A stretch of 64,000 bases of DNA from DASXKD01 sp963762735 (GCA_963762735.1 CAVXMG010000053.1:28762-92761), one strand, 5' to 3'. Positions 17,892-28,528 are shown, numbered from the stretch's first letter. Notes: a model not told the origin generated them from the letters alone. Translations and numbers: made by a program.

Positions 17892-19070
17892 GTGAAGATC
17901 CAGGTGGATCGTGATGCGCTCGCCGACGCGGTGGCCTGGACGGCACGTGCGCTCCCGGCACGTCCCGCCATCCCCGTGCTGGCCTGCATGCGCCTGCACG
18001 CGGGCGAGGACCTGGCCCTGTCCAGCTTCGACTACGACGTGTCCGCGCAGGCCAGCGTCCCGGTCGTGGCCGAGGAGGAAGGCACCGTCCTGGTCTCGGG
18101 CCGTCTGCTCGCCGAGATCACCCGCAGCCTGCCCGCCCGCCCCGTGGAGATCTCCGCCGATGGCGCGCGCGCCACGCTGACCTGCGGCAGCGCCACGTTC
18201 ACGCTGCTGACGATGCCGGTGGAGGACTATCCCACGCTGCCCGACATGCCGCCCGCGGCGGGCTCGGTGGGCAGCGACGCCTTCGCCTCGGCGGTCAGCC
18301 AGTCCGCCACCGCGGCCGCGCGCGACGACACCCTCCCTGGCCTCACCGGCGTCCGCATCGAGATCGAGAACGACAGGCTCACGCTGGTGTCCACCGACCG
18401 GTACCGGCTGGCCGTCCGCGAGCTGCGCTGGAACCCGGTCCGGCCCGGGCTCAGCGCCTCGGTCCTGGTCCCGGCCCGCGCGCTGCTCGACACCGCCCGT
18501 TCGCTGACCTCCGGCGCCGAGGTGCTCATCGCGCTCAGCCTCCCCGAGGAGGGCGGCCAGGCCGGTGACGGGATGATCGGCTTCGAGGGCGGCGGCCGGC
18601 GCACCACCACCCGGCTGCTCGGCGGCGAGTTCCCGCCGTACCGTGCGCTGCTGCCCGGCACCCCCACGGCGGTGGGCGAGCTGGCCACCGCGCCGTTCAG
18701 CGAGGCGGTCAAGCGGGTCGCCCTGGTCGCCGAGCGCAACACCGCGCTGCGGCTGTCGTTCGGCCCGGGCCAGGCCGTGCTCGAGGCTGGTACCGGGGAC
18801 GAGGCGCAGGCCACCGAGGTGCTCGAGGCCAGCTACGAATTCCTCACCGACGCCGAAGGTGAGCCCGACGCCGGTGGGTTCCGGCCCGAAGGCCTCGAGG
18901 TCGCCTTCAACCCGCAGTACCTGCTCGACGGCCTGTCCGCCATCGACTCCGACACCGCCAGGCTCGCGTTCACCAAGCCGGGCAAGGCCGTGCTGATCAC
19001 CGGCAAGCCGGGCCCCGAGGGCGAGAACGACTTCCGCTACCTGCTCATGCCGATCCGGCTCGGCACGTAG
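17892..19070 (+). CDS. dnaN: DNA polymerase III sliding clamp (beta subunit)
   Basis: Three repeated clamp domains in 392 residues, with the start KIQVDRDALADAVAWTARALPARPAIPVLACM and the C-terminal LLMPIRL hydrophobic-pocket end. GTG 17892 follows GGAGG at 17879-17883. It is full length and intact. Confidence 0.97.
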   Translation: MKIQVDRDALADAVAWTARALPARPAIPVLACMRLHAGEDLALSSFDYDVSAQASVPVVAEEEGTVLVSGRLLAEITRSLPARPVEISADGARATLTCGSATFTLLTMPVEDYPTLPDMPPAAGSVGSDAFASAVSQSATAAARDDTLPGLTGVRIEIENDRLTLVSTDRYRLAVRELRWNPVRPGLSASVLVPARALLDTARSLTSGAEVLIALSLPEEGGQAGDGMIGFEGGGRRTTTRLLGGEFPPYRALLPGTPTAVGELATAPFSEAVKRVALVAERNTALRLSFGPGQAVLEAGTGDEAQATEVLEASYEFLTDAEGEPDAGGFRPEGLEVAFNPQYLLDGLSAIDSDTARLAFTKPGKAVLITGKPGPEGENDFRYLLMPIRLGT

Positions 19071-19152
19071 CCGCCCCTGATGCGAGCCGCCCGCGACGGG
19101 TGGCTAGCGTAGGTGCCGGATTGCCCGCGAAGCAGGCGAGGTGGAGACAGCG

Positions 19153-20100
19153 ATGCAGATCGGCATGATCGGCCTGGGCAAGATGGGCGGCAACATGGCG
19201 GAGCGCCTGCGCCGCGCAGGACACGACGTGGTCGGCTACGACCACCACCCCGAGCGCAGGGACGTCGCAACCCTGGCAGAGCTGAGGGACCGGTTGTCCG
19301 CGCCGCGCGCGGTGTGGGTCATGGTCCCCGCGGGCGGCCCGACCCAGCAGACGATCGACGAGCTCAAGGGCCTGCTCGAAGCCGGGGACCTGATCATCGA
19401 CGGCGGCAACTCGCACTACGTCGATGACCAGGAGCACGCCAAGATGCTCGGCGAGACCGGCATCCACTTCGTCGACGCCGGGGTCAGCGGCGGGGTCTGG
19501 GGCCTGCAGAACGGCTACGGCCTGATGGTCGGCGGGGACGACGAGGACGTGCACCGCCTGATGCCGGTGTTCGAGGCGCTCAAGCCCGAAGGCGAGTTCG
19601 GTTTCGTGCACGCGGGCAAGGTGGGCGCCGGCCACTTCGCCAAGATGGTCCACAACGGCATCGAGTACGGCATCATGCAGGCCTACGCCGAAGGCTACGA
19701 ACTGCTCGCGGCGACGGACTTGGTGACCGATGTCGCCGGTGCCTTCTGCAGCTGGCGGGGCGGCACGGTGATCCGCTCCTGGCTGCTCGACCTGCTCTGC
19801 AAGGCGCTCACCGAGGACCCGGGCCTGGAGAAGATCCGCGGCGTGGCCCAGGACTCCGGAGAGGGCCGGTGGACCGTGCAGGCGGCGATCGACCACGCGG
19901 TGCCGATGCCGGTGATCAGCGCTGCCCTGTTCGCGCGGTTCGCCTCGCGCCAGGACGACTCTCCCGCGATGAAGGTCGTCGCCGCGTTGCGCAACCAGTT
20001 CGGCGGGCACGCAGTCACCGCCTCAGGCACAGATCCAGCCGATACGGAAGGCCCATCCAGCCTCCTGACCCCTGCGCATCCGGGCATGGCGCGGGGCTAG
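19153..20100 (+). CDS. gnd: 6-phosphogluconate dehydrogenase (decarboxylating), YqeC type
   Basis: Oxidises 6-phosphogluconate to ribulose-5-phosphate, CO2 and a reduced nicotinamide cofactor. The Rossmann motif MQIGMIGLGKMGGNMA opens the protein, and the substrate motif VDAGVSGGVWGLQNGYGLMVGG, the catalytic lysine region GHFAKMVHNGIEYG and a C-terminal helical domain follow. The 315-residue size fits the short bacterial type. ATG 19153 is favoured over in-frame GTG 19141 because GGTGGAG lies between them. Its place between dnaN and recF is usual in actinobacteria. Confidence 0.93.
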   Translation: MQIGMIGLGKMGGNMAERLRRAGHDVVGYDHHPERRDVATLAELRDRLSAPRAVWVMVPAGGPTQQTIDELKGLLEAGDLIIDGGNSHYVDDQEHAKMLGETGIHFVDAGVSGGVWGLQNGYGLMVGGDDEDVHRLMPVFEALKPEGEFGFVHAGKVGAGHFAKMVHNGIEYGIMQAYAEGYELLAATDLVTDVAGAFCSWRGGTVIRSWLLDLLCKALTEDPGLEKIRGVAQDSGEGRWTVQAAIDHAVPMPVISAALFARFASRQDDSPAMKVVAALRNQFGGHAVTASGTDPADTEGPSSLLTPAHPGMARG

Positions 20101-20267
20101 CCTGCACCCGGGAGACGGGCCGCCCCGGACAGTCGGCGCCCGGGTTCCAGAGGTCGCGCCCCAGGACTGCGCGCGACGCGGTTTTGTCCCGCGTCCGGCG
20201 CCGGGGTCCCTGGGGGTCGACCTCTGTCCGGCACTGGGCGAGGAGCGCGTGCGAGTAACCTCGGCGT

Positions 20268-21539
20268 GTGCACCTGAGCCGCCTCGCCCTCGCCGATTTC
20301 CGGTCCTACGCCGCGGTGGACCTGAGCCTGGAGCCTGGGGTGAGCACGTTGATCGGCGCGAACGGGCAGGGCAAGACGAACGTGGTCGAGGCGGTCGGCT
20401 ACCTGGCGACACTGGGCAGCCACCGGGTCGCCAGCGACGGCCCCCTGGTCCGCCACGGGGCGGAGCGGGCCATCCTGCGCGGCGCGGTGACCTCCGCCGA
20501 GCGCGACAGCCTGGTGGAGATCGAGATCAACCCCGGCCGTGCGAACCGTGCCCGGCTGAACCGCGCGCCGGTGTCCCGCCCGCGCCAGGTCCTCGGCGTG
20601 CTGCGCACCGTGCTGTTCGCCCCCGAGGACCTGTCCCTGGTCAAGGGGGACCCCGAGCAGCGCCGCCGGTACCTTGACGACCTGCTGGTCGCCCGGGCGC
20701 CACGGTATGCCGCGGTCCGCGGTGACTACGAGCGGGTGCTGCGCCAGCGCACCGCGCTGCTCAAGTCGCTGCGCGGCCGGCCGTGGGCCCGCCAGCTCGC
20801 CGGTGCCGGGCGGCCGGACCCGCCGGGTTCCCGCCCCGGTTCCCCGGGCGAAGAGTTCCCCGGGGAGCAGGACGGCCACGGCGCCATGGAGGGCTCCGCC
20901 GCGACCACGCTCGACGTGTGGGACGAGCACCTGGCCACGAAGGGCGCCGAGTTGCTGGCCGCCCGGATCAGCCTCACCGGCGCACTCAGGCCGCTGGTCG
21001 TCCAGGCCTACGCCGCGGTGTCCGGCGAGATCGCGACGGCGTCAATTGCGTACCGGCAGGCGTTCAGCATCAATATCCCCGGTCAGCGGAACGGCGTAGA
21101 TGCCGCCGACCGGCCCGAGCCGGAGCCGGACGCGGGAAAGCTGACGGCATGGCTGCGCGAGGCGCTGGCGCTGGCCCGGGCCGAGGAGATCGAGCGGGGG
21201 GTGTGCCTGGTCGGCCCGCACCGTGACGAACTCGAACTGCGGATCGGCGACCTGCCCGCCCGCGGTTACGCCAGCCACGGCGAGTCGTGGTCGGCCGCGC
21301 TCGCGCTGCGGCTGGCCGCCTTCGAGCTGCTGCGCGAGGCCGGGGACGATCCGGTGCTGCTGCTCGACGACGTGTTCGCGGAACTCGACTCGGGACGGCG
21401 GGAGCGCCTCGCGGCCGTGGCGGCGGGCGCGGAGCAGGTAATCGTCACCGCGGCCGTGGCGCAGGACGTCCCGCCGGTGCTCGCGGGCGCCCGCTTCGAG
21501 GTCGCGGAGGGGAGCGTGACGCGTGCCGGAGGAGGCTGA
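20268..21539 (+). CDS. recF: DNA replication and repair protein RecF
   Basis: SMC-like ATPase that loads RecA at gaps. HLSRLALADFRSY start, Walker A GANGQGKTN (about residues 30-38), the ABC signature region around HGESWSAALALRLAAFELL and Walker B PVLLLDDVFAELD are present. At 423 residues it is somewhat long because of a Pro/Gly/Glu-rich insert near residues 180-215 (GRPDPPGSRPGSPGEEFPGE). GTG 20268 is the start. It overlaps the next gene by 17 bases. Confidence 0.95.
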   Translation: MHLSRLALADFRSYAAVDLSLEPGVSTLIGANGQGKTNVVEAVGYLATLGSHRVASDGPLVRHGAERAILRGAVTSAERDSLVEIEINPGRANRARLNRAPVSRPRQVLGVLRTVLFAPEDLSLVKGDPEQRRRYLDDLLVARAPRYAAVRGDYERVLRQRTALLKSLRGRPWARQLAGAGRPDPPGSRPGSPGEEFPGEQDGHGAMEGSAATTLDVWDEHLATKGAELLAARISLTGALRPLVVQAYAAVSGEIATASIAYRQAFSINIPGQRNGVDAADRPEPEPDAGKLTAWLREALALARAEEIERGVCLVGPHRDELELRIGDLPARGYASHGESWSAALALRLAAFELLREAGDDPVLLLDDVFAELDSGRRERLAAVAAGAEQVIVTAAVAQDVPPVLAGARFEVAEGSVTRAGGG

Positions 21540-22320
21540 CTGGCAGCGCCGGGCCCGGCTGGCCGCCGACGCGCTTGCGGAGGCCAAGGCGGACGCCCAG
21601 GCCAAGGGCCATTACCCGGCGCACAGAGGCCGGGCGCGGTCGGCTCGCGGCGGGCTCGCCCCAGCGCCGGCGCCCGAGGCACCGGGGGCGGGCGTACCGG
21701 GGGGCGATGTACCCGGGGCGGGCCTACCCGGGGCTGGGGTACCGCGGGCCGATGGATCTGCCGCGCCGGGCGGATCGCCGTCGGCGGACGGGGTGCCGGG
21801 CGAGGGCCCGGTCGGCGCGGCTCGGGGCTGCCGTGCCGGCGAGGCTGCCGTGTCCAGTGAGGCTGCCGTACCGGGCCAGCCCGTGGTGCCGGGCCGGCAA
21901 GGGCTCCGTGGCCAGGCCGCGGTTACCGGCGCGCGGCGGCCGCGCCGCGGCGGGCGCACCCGGCGTGAGGACCCGCAGCCGCTGGCCACCGCCCTGGACG
22001 GGCTGCTTGGCGACCAGGGCTGGCGGCTGGCGGCCGCGGTCGGCTCGGTGTTCGGCCGCTGGGACCAGCTCGTCGGGCCCGATGTGGCCGCTCACACCAA
22101 GCCGGAGCGGTTCAACGACGGCGAGCTTGTGGTGATCGCCGACTCCGCCGCCTGGGCCACGCAGGTGAGATTGCTCACGTCCGCGGTGCTGCGCAGGCTG
22201 AACGAGGAACTGGGGCACGGGACGGTCACCCGGGTGGTGGTGAGGGGCCCGGCGCCGCCCCGCCGGATGGGCCCGCTGCGGGTGCGCGGCACGCGAGAAC
22301 ATAACGACGACTACGGCTGA
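21523..22320 (+). CDS. DUF721 protein (DciA-like helicase-loader family)
   Basis: The C-terminal ~100 residues are the DUF721 domain (PLATALDGLLGDQGWRLAAAVGSVFGRWDQLVGPDVAAHTKPERF), related to DciA, which loads the replicative helicase in many bacteria. The N-terminal half is a low-complexity linker with a run of Gly/Val/Pro pentapeptide-like repeats (about bases 21685-21745, GAGVPGGDVPGAGLPGAGVP). GTG 21523 overlaps recF. The neighbourhood recF-DUF721-gyrB is conserved in actinobacteria. Confidence 0.88.
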   Translation: MPEEADWQRRARLAADALAEAKADAQAKGHYPAHRGRARSARGGLAPAPAPEAPGAGVPGGDVPGAGLPGAGVPRADGSAAPGGSPSADGVPGEGPVGAARGCRAGEAAVSSEAAVPGQPVVPGRQGLRGQAAVTGARRPRRGGRTRREDPQPLATALDGLLGDQGWRLAAAVGSVFGRWDQLVGPDVAAHTKPERFNDGELVVIADSAAWATQVRLLTSAVLRRLNEELGHGTVTRVVVRGPAPPRRMGPLRVRGTREHNDDYG

Positions 22321-22428
22321 GTCAGGCGGCATTACCAGGTAAAATCGAAGGAGAAGTTGCCTCCGGGACGGGAAAAGCGGGGGCTGACACATGGTCCCGG
22401 GCGCATCCCTTTCAGGAGGAGCTTGTTC

Positions 22429-24366
22429 TTGTCGTACGACGCGCGCTCGATCACGGTCCTAGAAGGCCTTGAGGCGGTCCGCAAGCGACCGGGTATGTAC
22501 ATCGGCTCCACCGGTGAGCGTGGTCTCCATCACCTGGTCCAGGAGGTGGTGGACAACGCCGTCGATGAGGCCCTGGCCGGTTACTGCGACCGGATCGAGG
22601 TCACCCTGCTCCCCGACGGCGGGGTCCGGGTGGCCGACAACGGCCGTGGCATCCCCGTCGACAACCATCCGGTGGAAAACCGGCCTGCCGTCGAGGTAGT
22701 GCTCACCACCCTGCACGCCGGCGGCAAGTTCGGCGGCGAGTCCTACGCGGTCTCCGGCGGCCTGCACGGTGTCGGCGTCTCGGTGGTCAACGCGCTGTCC
22801 AGGCGGCTGGACGTCGAGGTGCTGCGGGACGGTTACGCCTGGCGGCAGTCCTACCGCATCGGCGAGCCCGCGGACGAGCTGGTCCGCGGCGAGGCGACCG
22901 ACCTTCACGGCACCATAATCACTTTCTGGCCGGACGAGAACATTTTCGAAAGCACCGAATGGAGCTTCGAGACGCTTTCCCGTCGGCTCCAGGAAATGGC
23001 GTTCCTGGTCCGCGGCCTGACTATCGTGTTCGCCGACCAGCGCCCCGCGTACGTCAACGGCGAGCCACGGATGGTGACTTACCAATACGACGGCGGCATC
23101 GCCGACTTCGTCCGCTACCTGAACGGCACCAAGGATCCGGTGCACAGCTCGGTGATCGAGTTCGGCGAGGAGGGCACGGGCATCTCGGCCGAGGTCGCCA
23201 TGCAGTGGAACTCGTCCTACGCGGAATCGGTGTACACGTTCGCGAACACGATCAACACGGCCGAGGGCGGGACCCACGAGGAGGGTTTCCGCGCCGCGCT
23301 CACTTCGATCGTGAACCGGTACGCACGCGACCAGAAATTGCTCCGCGACAAGGACGAGAACCTGTCCGGCGAGGACGTGCGGGAAGGCCTTGCCGCGATC
23401 ATCCATGTCAAGCTGGCCGAACCGCAGTTCGAGGGGCAGACCAAGACCAAGCTCGGTAACACCGAGGCCAAGTCGTTCGTGCAGAAGGTGTGCAACGACC
23501 ACCTGCGGGACTGGTTCGAGCGCAACCCCGGCGAGGCCAAGGACATCATCACCAAGGCCACCCAGGCGGCCCGGGCCAGGATCGCCGCCAGGCAGGCCCG
23601 CGACCTGACCAGGCGCAAGGGCCTGCTGGAGTCGACCTCGCTGCCGGGCAAGCTGTCGGACTGCCAGTCGGGCGAGCCGGAGAAGTGCGAGATCTACGTG
23701 GTCGAGGGTGACTCGGCCGGCGGCTCGGCCAAGTCCGGCCGGGACCCGCTGTTCCAGGCAATCCTTCCCATCCGGGGCAAGATCCTCAACGTGGAAAAGG
23801 CCCGTATCGACCGGGTTCTGAAGAACAACGAGGTCCAAGCGCTAATCACGGCCCTGGGCACCGGTATCCACGACGAATTCGACATCACCAGGCTGCGCTA
23901 TTTCAAGATCATTCTGATGGCCGACGCTGACGTGGACGGCCAGCACATCAGGACGCTGCTGCTCACCCTGCTGTTCCGGTTCATGAAGCCGCTGATCGAA
24001 GCGGGCCACGTATACCTCGCCCAGCCGCCGCTCTACAAGATCAAGTGGGAGGGGCGCGGGAACGCCCCGGAGTACGCCTACTCCGACCGGGAGCGGGACG
24101 CGGTGATCGAGGCGGGCATCGCGGCCGGCCGCAAGGACCCCCGGCCCCGCGACGGGGTCCAGCGGTTCAAGGGCCTGGGCGAGATGAACGCGAACGAGCT
24201 GTGGGAAACCACGATGAACCCGGCGCACCGGGTGCTGCTCCAGGTCACGCTGGACGACGCGGCGCAGGCGGACGAGCTGTTCAGCGTGCTGATGGGCGAG
24301 GACGTGGAGGCACGGCGGTCGTTCATCCAGCGCAACGCCAAGGACGTGAGGTTCCTCGACATCTAA
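22429..24366 (+). CDS. gyrB: DNA gyrase subunit B
   Basis: ATPase subunit of gyrase. GHKL motifs (VVDNAVDEALAG, VADNGRGIPVD, GLHGVGVSVVNALS), the TOPRIM motifs (VEGDSAGGSAKSGRD and MADADVDGQHI) and the C-terminal QRFKGLGEMN are intact. I chose TTG 22429 (MSYDARSITVLEGLEAVRKRPG), nine bases after AGGAGG at 22414-22419; this gives 645 residues. The open frame begins earlier at 22357. gyrA follows on the same strand. Confidence 0.97.
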   Translation: MSYDARSITVLEGLEAVRKRPGMYIGSTGERGLHHLVQEVVDNAVDEALAGYCDRIEVTLLPDGGVRVADNGRGIPVDNHPVENRPAVEVVLTTLHAGGKFGGESYAVSGGLHGVGVSVVNALSRRLDVEVLRDGYAWRQSYRIGEPADELVRGEATDLHGTIITFWPDENIFESTEWSFETLSRRLQEMAFLVRGLTIVFADQRPAYVNGEPRMVTYQYDGGIADFVRYLNGTKDPVHSSVIEFGEEGTGISAEVAMQWNSSYAESVYTFANTINTAEGGTHEEGFRAALTSIVNRYARDQKLLRDKDENLSGEDVREGLAAIIHVKLAEPQFEGQTKTKLGNTEAKSFVQKVCNDHLRDWFERNPGEAKDIITKATQAARARIAARQARDLTRRKGLLESTSLPGKLSDCQSGEPEKCEIYVVEGDSAGGSAKSGRDPLFQAILPIRGKILNVEKARIDRVLKNNEVQALITALGTGIHDEFDITRLRYFKIILMADADVDGQHIRTLLLTLLFRFMKPLIEAGHVYLAQPPLYKIKWEGRGNAPEYAYSDRERDAVIEAGIAAGRKDPRPRDGVQRFKGLGEMNANELWETTMNPAHRVLLQVTLDDAAQADELFSVLMGEDVEARRSFIQRNAKDVRFLDI

Positions 24367-24465
24367 CGGCCGGGCAGGCGCCGCGGCCGTCTTGAGCCGC
24401 GCGGGCGCCGGCCGGTCATCGTGGCCAGCAAACCGCCGTTCATCAGGCACGGGAAGGATCAGCTA

Positions 24466-27066
24466 GTGACGGACGTGGACTCGGGAACCGTAGCGTCCGG
24501 TGGAGGTGACCGGACCGAGCCGGTCGACATCCAGGTCGAGATGCAGCGCAGCTACATCGACTACGCGATGTCGGTCATCGTCGGCCGTGCCCTGCCCGAC
24601 GTCAGGGACGGGCTCAAGCCCGTGCACACGCGCATCCTCTACGCGATGTACGACGGCGGCTACCGGCCGGACCGTGGCTACTCCAAGTGCGCCAGGGTCA
24701 TCGGCGATGTGATGGGCCAGTACCACCCGCACGGCGACTCGGCCATCTACGACGCGCTGGTGCGCCTGGCCCAGCCGTGGGCGATGCGGATGCCCCTGGT
24801 CGACGGGCAGGGCAACTTCGGCTCGCCTGGTAACGACCCGGCGGCCGCCTACCGGTACACCGAGTGCCGGCTCGCCCCGCTCGCGATGGAGATGCTCCGG
24901 GACATCGACAAGGACACCGTCGACTTCCGGCCCAACTACGACGGGCGTTCCAGCGAGCCCGTGGTCCTCCCGGCCAGGTTCCCCAACCTGCTGGTCAACG
25001 GCTCGGAAGGGATCGCGGTCGGCATGGCGACCAAGATCCCGCCGCACAACCTGCGCGAGGTGGCGTCCGGCGCGCAGTGGTACCTGGACAACCCCGAAGC
25101 GACCGACGACGAGCTGCTCGCAGCACTGCTCGAGCGGGTCAAAGGCCCCGACTTCCCCACCCGCGGCCTGATCGTCGGGCACCGGGGCATCGAGGAGGCC
25201 TACCGCACCGGGCGCGGCTCCATCATCATGCGCGCCGTGGTCGAGGTGGAGGAGGACAACCGCGGCCGTGCCTGCCTGGTGGTCACCGAACTCCCCTACC
25301 AGGTCAACCCGGAGAACCTGGCCGCCAAGATCGCCGAACTGGTGCGCGAAGGCCGGGTCGGCGGTATCGCCGACATCCGCGACGAGAGCAGCGGCCGCAC
25401 CGGCCAGCGGCTGGTGATCATTCTCAAGCGGGACGCGGTCGCCAAGATCGTGCTGAACAACCTGTACAAGCACACCCAGCTCCAGGAGACGTTCGGCGCG
25501 AACATGCTGGCGCTCGTCGACGGGGTGCCCCGCACGCTCCGGCTCGACCAGCTCATCAGGCACTGGGTGACGCACCAGGTCAACGTGATCGTCCGGCGTA
25601 CCCGTTACCTGCTGCGCAGGGCGCAGGAGCGCGCGCACATCGTCACCGCGCTGCTGAAGGCGATCGACCAGATCGACGCGGTGATCGCGCTGATCCGCGG
25701 CAGCGAGTCCGCCGCGGCGGCGCAGCAGGGCCTGCAGGACCTGCTCGACATTGACGAGGAGCAGGCCCGCGCCATCCTCGACATGCAGCTGCGCAGGCTC
25801 GCCGCCCTGGAGCGCCGCCAGCTCACCGACGAGTACGAGAACCTCATGGCCCAGATCGCCGAGTATGAGGGGATTCTCGCCTCGCCGGAGCGGCAGCGGG
25901 AGATCATCGGCGAGGAACTTGGCGAGATCGTGGCCAAGTACGGGGACGACCGGCGCACGCAGATCATCGCCTGGGACGGTGACGTCACCAACGAGGACCT
26001 CATCGCCGAGGAAGACGTGGTCGTCACGATCACCCGGGGCGGCTACGCCAAGCGGACCAAGATCGATCTCTACCGGGCCCAGCGCCGCGGCGGCAAGGGG
26101 GTCCGCGGTGCCCAGCTGCGCACCGACGACATCGTGGACCACTTCTTCGTGACCACCACGCACCGCTGGATCCTGTTCTTCACCAACAAGGGCCGGGTGT
26201 ACCGGGCGAAGGCCTACGAGCTGCCCGATGCCGCCAGGGATGCCCGCGGCCAGCACGTGGCGAACCTGCTGGCGTTCCAGCCCGACGAGCGCATCGCCGA
26301 AGTGCTGGCGCTGCCGGACTACTCGGTCGCGCCGTACCTGGTGCTGGCCACCAAGGGCGGGCTGGTGAAGAAGTCGCGGCTGACCGACTTCGACTCGCCG
26401 CGCGCGGGCGGGATCATCGCGATCAACCTGCGCGAGGACGACGAGGTGATCGCCGCGCGGCTGATGTCACCGGACCAGGACCTGCTGCTGGTCAGCAAGA
26501 AGGCACAGGCACTGCGATTCCACGCCACCGACGAGGTGCTCAGGCCGATGGGCCGGGCCACCTCGGGCGTCATCGGGATGCGGTTCGCCAACGGCGACGA
26601 ACTGCTCGGCATGTACGTGGTGCGCGAAGGCGCGGACGTGCTGGTCGCCACCGCGGGCGGCTACGCCAAGCGCACCCCCGTCGACGAGTACCCGATCAAG
26701 GGACGGGGCACGATGGGCGTGGTGACGGCCAGGATCGTCGACCAGCGGGGCGAGCTTGTCGGCGCACTCATGGTGCAGCCGGAGGATGAGGTCTTCGCGA
26801 TCACCTCTGCTGGCGGCGTCATCAGGACCGCCGCCGCCGAGGTCAAGCAGTCCGGCCGGCAGACGATGGGCGTGCGGCTGATGAACCTCGCCACCGGGGA
26901 CAGCGTGGTGGCCGTCGCACGCAACGCCGAGGCCGCCTCCGAAGTGGAAACAGGCGACGACGAGGCCGATGACGAGGACCTGTCCGCGGCGGACGAGGCC
27001 TCGGCGGTCGGCCCGTCGGCAGAGGCAGATGCCGACCTGACCGCGGGTGACCCCTCGGACGGGTGA
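24466..27066 (+). CDS. gyrA: DNA gyrase subunit A
   Basis: Breakage-reunion subunit. YAMSVIVGRALPDVRDGLKP, the catalytic tyrosine (Y131 in AYRYTECRL) and six C-terminal beta-pinwheel blades, including the GyrA box region RRGGKGVRG, are present. In the quinolone-resistance-determining region, Ser92 and Asp96 (HPHGDSAIYDALV) are the sensitive residues. GTG 24466 lies six bases after GGAAGGA; GTG 24421 is an in-frame alternative. The C-terminus ends in an acidic tail (ETGDDEADDEDLSAADEA). Intact, 866 residues. Confidence 0.97.
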   Translation: MTDVDSGTVASGGGDRTEPVDIQVEMQRSYIDYAMSVIVGRALPDVRDGLKPVHTRILYAMYDGGYRPDRGYSKCARVIGDVMGQYHPHGDSAIYDALVRLAQPWAMRMPLVDGQGNFGSPGNDPAAAYRYTECRLAPLAMEMLRDIDKDTVDFRPNYDGRSSEPVVLPARFPNLLVNGSEGIAVGMATKIPPHNLREVASGAQWYLDNPEATDDELLAALLERVKGPDFPTRGLIVGHRGIEEAYRTGRGSIIMRAVVEVEEDNRGRACLVVTELPYQVNPENLAAKIAELVREGRVGGIADIRDESSGRTGQRLVIILKRDAVAKIVLNNLYKHTQLQETFGANMLALVDGVPRTLRLDQLIRHWVTHQVNVIVRRTRYLLRRAQERAHIVTALLKAIDQIDAVIALIRGSESAAAAQQGLQDLLDIDEEQARAILDMQLRRLAALERRQLTDEYENLMAQIAEYEGILASPERQREIIGEELGEIVAKYGDDRRTQIIAWDGDVTNEDLIAEEDVVVTITRGGYAKRTKIDLYRAQRRGGKGVRGAQLRTDDIVDHFFVTTTHRWILFFTNKGRVYRAKAYELPDAARDARGQHVANLLAFQPDERIAEVLALPDYSVAPYLVLATKGGLVKKSRLTDFDSPRAGGIIAINLREDDEVIAARLMSPDQDLLLVSKKAQALRFHATDEVLRPMGRATSGVIGMRFANGDELLGMYVVREGADVLVATAGGYAKRTPVDEYPIKGRGTMGVVTARIVDQRGELVGALMVQPEDEVFAITSAGGVIRTAAAEVKQSGRQTMGVRLMNLATGDSVVAVARNAEAASEVETGDDEADDEDLSAADEASAVGPSAEADADLTAGDPSDG

Positions 27067-27217
27067 TCCGCACAGCATGGCCGAACAGGTAGATTCGTCG
27101 TTGTTTGCAACGGATCGGGGGGGCAAGGCGTCATAGAAGTACCGGCCAGGAACGCGCGCCTGCGCCGGTAGTGTTGCCGGATAAGCTCGACCAAGGAGCT
27201 TCCCGAAGGAGGACGGC

Positions 27218-28443
27218 GTGGATCACCGCGTGGAGCCACCAGCGTGGCTGCCTCAGGGGGCTGCGCCGGAAGCAGCCGATCCTGAGGCTGACGACAGTAC
27301 TGCGACTGAGGACGCACAACAAGTCCAGGACAGCAACGAAGCGCCGGCCGAGGCCGCCGCCGAAGAGTTCTCCAACGGCAACGGCCACGACAGTTCCTTC
27401 ACCTACTCCCGCGACGACTCCTATCACTACGGCGGGGAGTCGCCATTCGGCAAAGGCACCAGTTACCGAAGCCCGTTCACGCCGCACACGTCGTCCAGCA
27501 CGAGCTATGAGCCCGAGGAACCGGCATCGGCGGAGAACGGCCTGCCGGGCGGCGACCTGGCCGACAGCGACGACACGCCAGAAACCGGTCCTGCCGGGCA
27601 TGACCTGCCAGCCAGTGGGCTCACCGAGGGCGGGCTGCCCAGCGACGCGCTCCCCGGCAACGACCTTCCGGCCAGCGGCCTCGACGACCCGGCCATGCCC
27701 GACACGGGCTTCGCGAGCGCCGCGTCGGGCTTCAACAGCCCTGGGACCAACTACACCGACCACGGGACCAACTACACCGACCACGGTTCCGGGTCGAGCT
27801 ACGCTGACACGGCCGCGGCGAGCTACAGCGCCCCCGCCGCACTGCCGTACCCGGCCGCCGAGCCATTGGCGTCCGCGGGCACGCCCGCCAGTGAGCCCAC
27901 CACCCGCGCGTTCAGCGGCCCGGGCACCACCGCCAGTGAACAGCGGGCGACGTTCAGCAGCGGCGCTGCCGCCGCCGGTGGCATCGGTGCAGCCCTGCGC
28001 GCTGGCAACAGCAGCGGGGCACGTCCAGGTTCTCCCGCGGCCAGGAGTCGGTGAAGAGCCGCCCGGCCACCTCGGCCCGTAAGGCCAACCTGGTGATATC
28101 GCGGGTCGAGCCCTGGTCGGTCATGAAGTTCAGCTTCCTGATCTCCCTGGTCCTCTGGATCGTGATGTTCGTCGCGGTGGCCCTGCTCTACTACGCGCTA
28201 TCCAGCCTCGGCGTCTTCGACGCCCTGCAGCGGACCCTGGCCAGCGTCACCTCCAGCCAGACCTCGGCCGGCGTGGACCTGACCAAATGGACCTCCGCAC
28301 CGCGGATACTGGGCTACACCATGCTGATCGGCGCGGTCGACGTCGTCCTTATCACCGCCATCGCCACCGTGGGCGCGGTCGTCTACAACCTGGTGACGCA
28401 CCTTGGCGGCGGGATCGAGGTCACCCTCAAGGAGACCGACTAG
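27218..28443 (+). CDS. DUF3566 membrane protein of the gyrA locus, probably frameshifted
   Basis: A long acidic, disordered N-terminus (GTG 27218, after GAAGGAGGA) with two tandem TNYTDHG repeats is followed by the DUF3566 membrane domain (KANLVISRVEPWSVMKFSFLISLVLWIVMF, and a second helix pair ending GAVVYNLVTHLGGGIEVTL). The first frame stops at 28052-28054, and the membrane domain is in the frame one base earlier. That frame reads FSRGQESVKSRP just upstream, so one missing base near 28030 would give the single protein usual in actinobacteria. Alternatively GTG 28051 could restart translation by overlap. It lies immediately before tRNA-Ile, as expected. Confidence 0.8.
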
Positions 28444-28528
28444 CACGCCACAGTCACGGATGCGGTAACCTTTCCCGTCGGCGTGCTCCAGCCGGGCCCG
28501 GGTCGCGGGCCGCAGGTACCGCCGCCGA

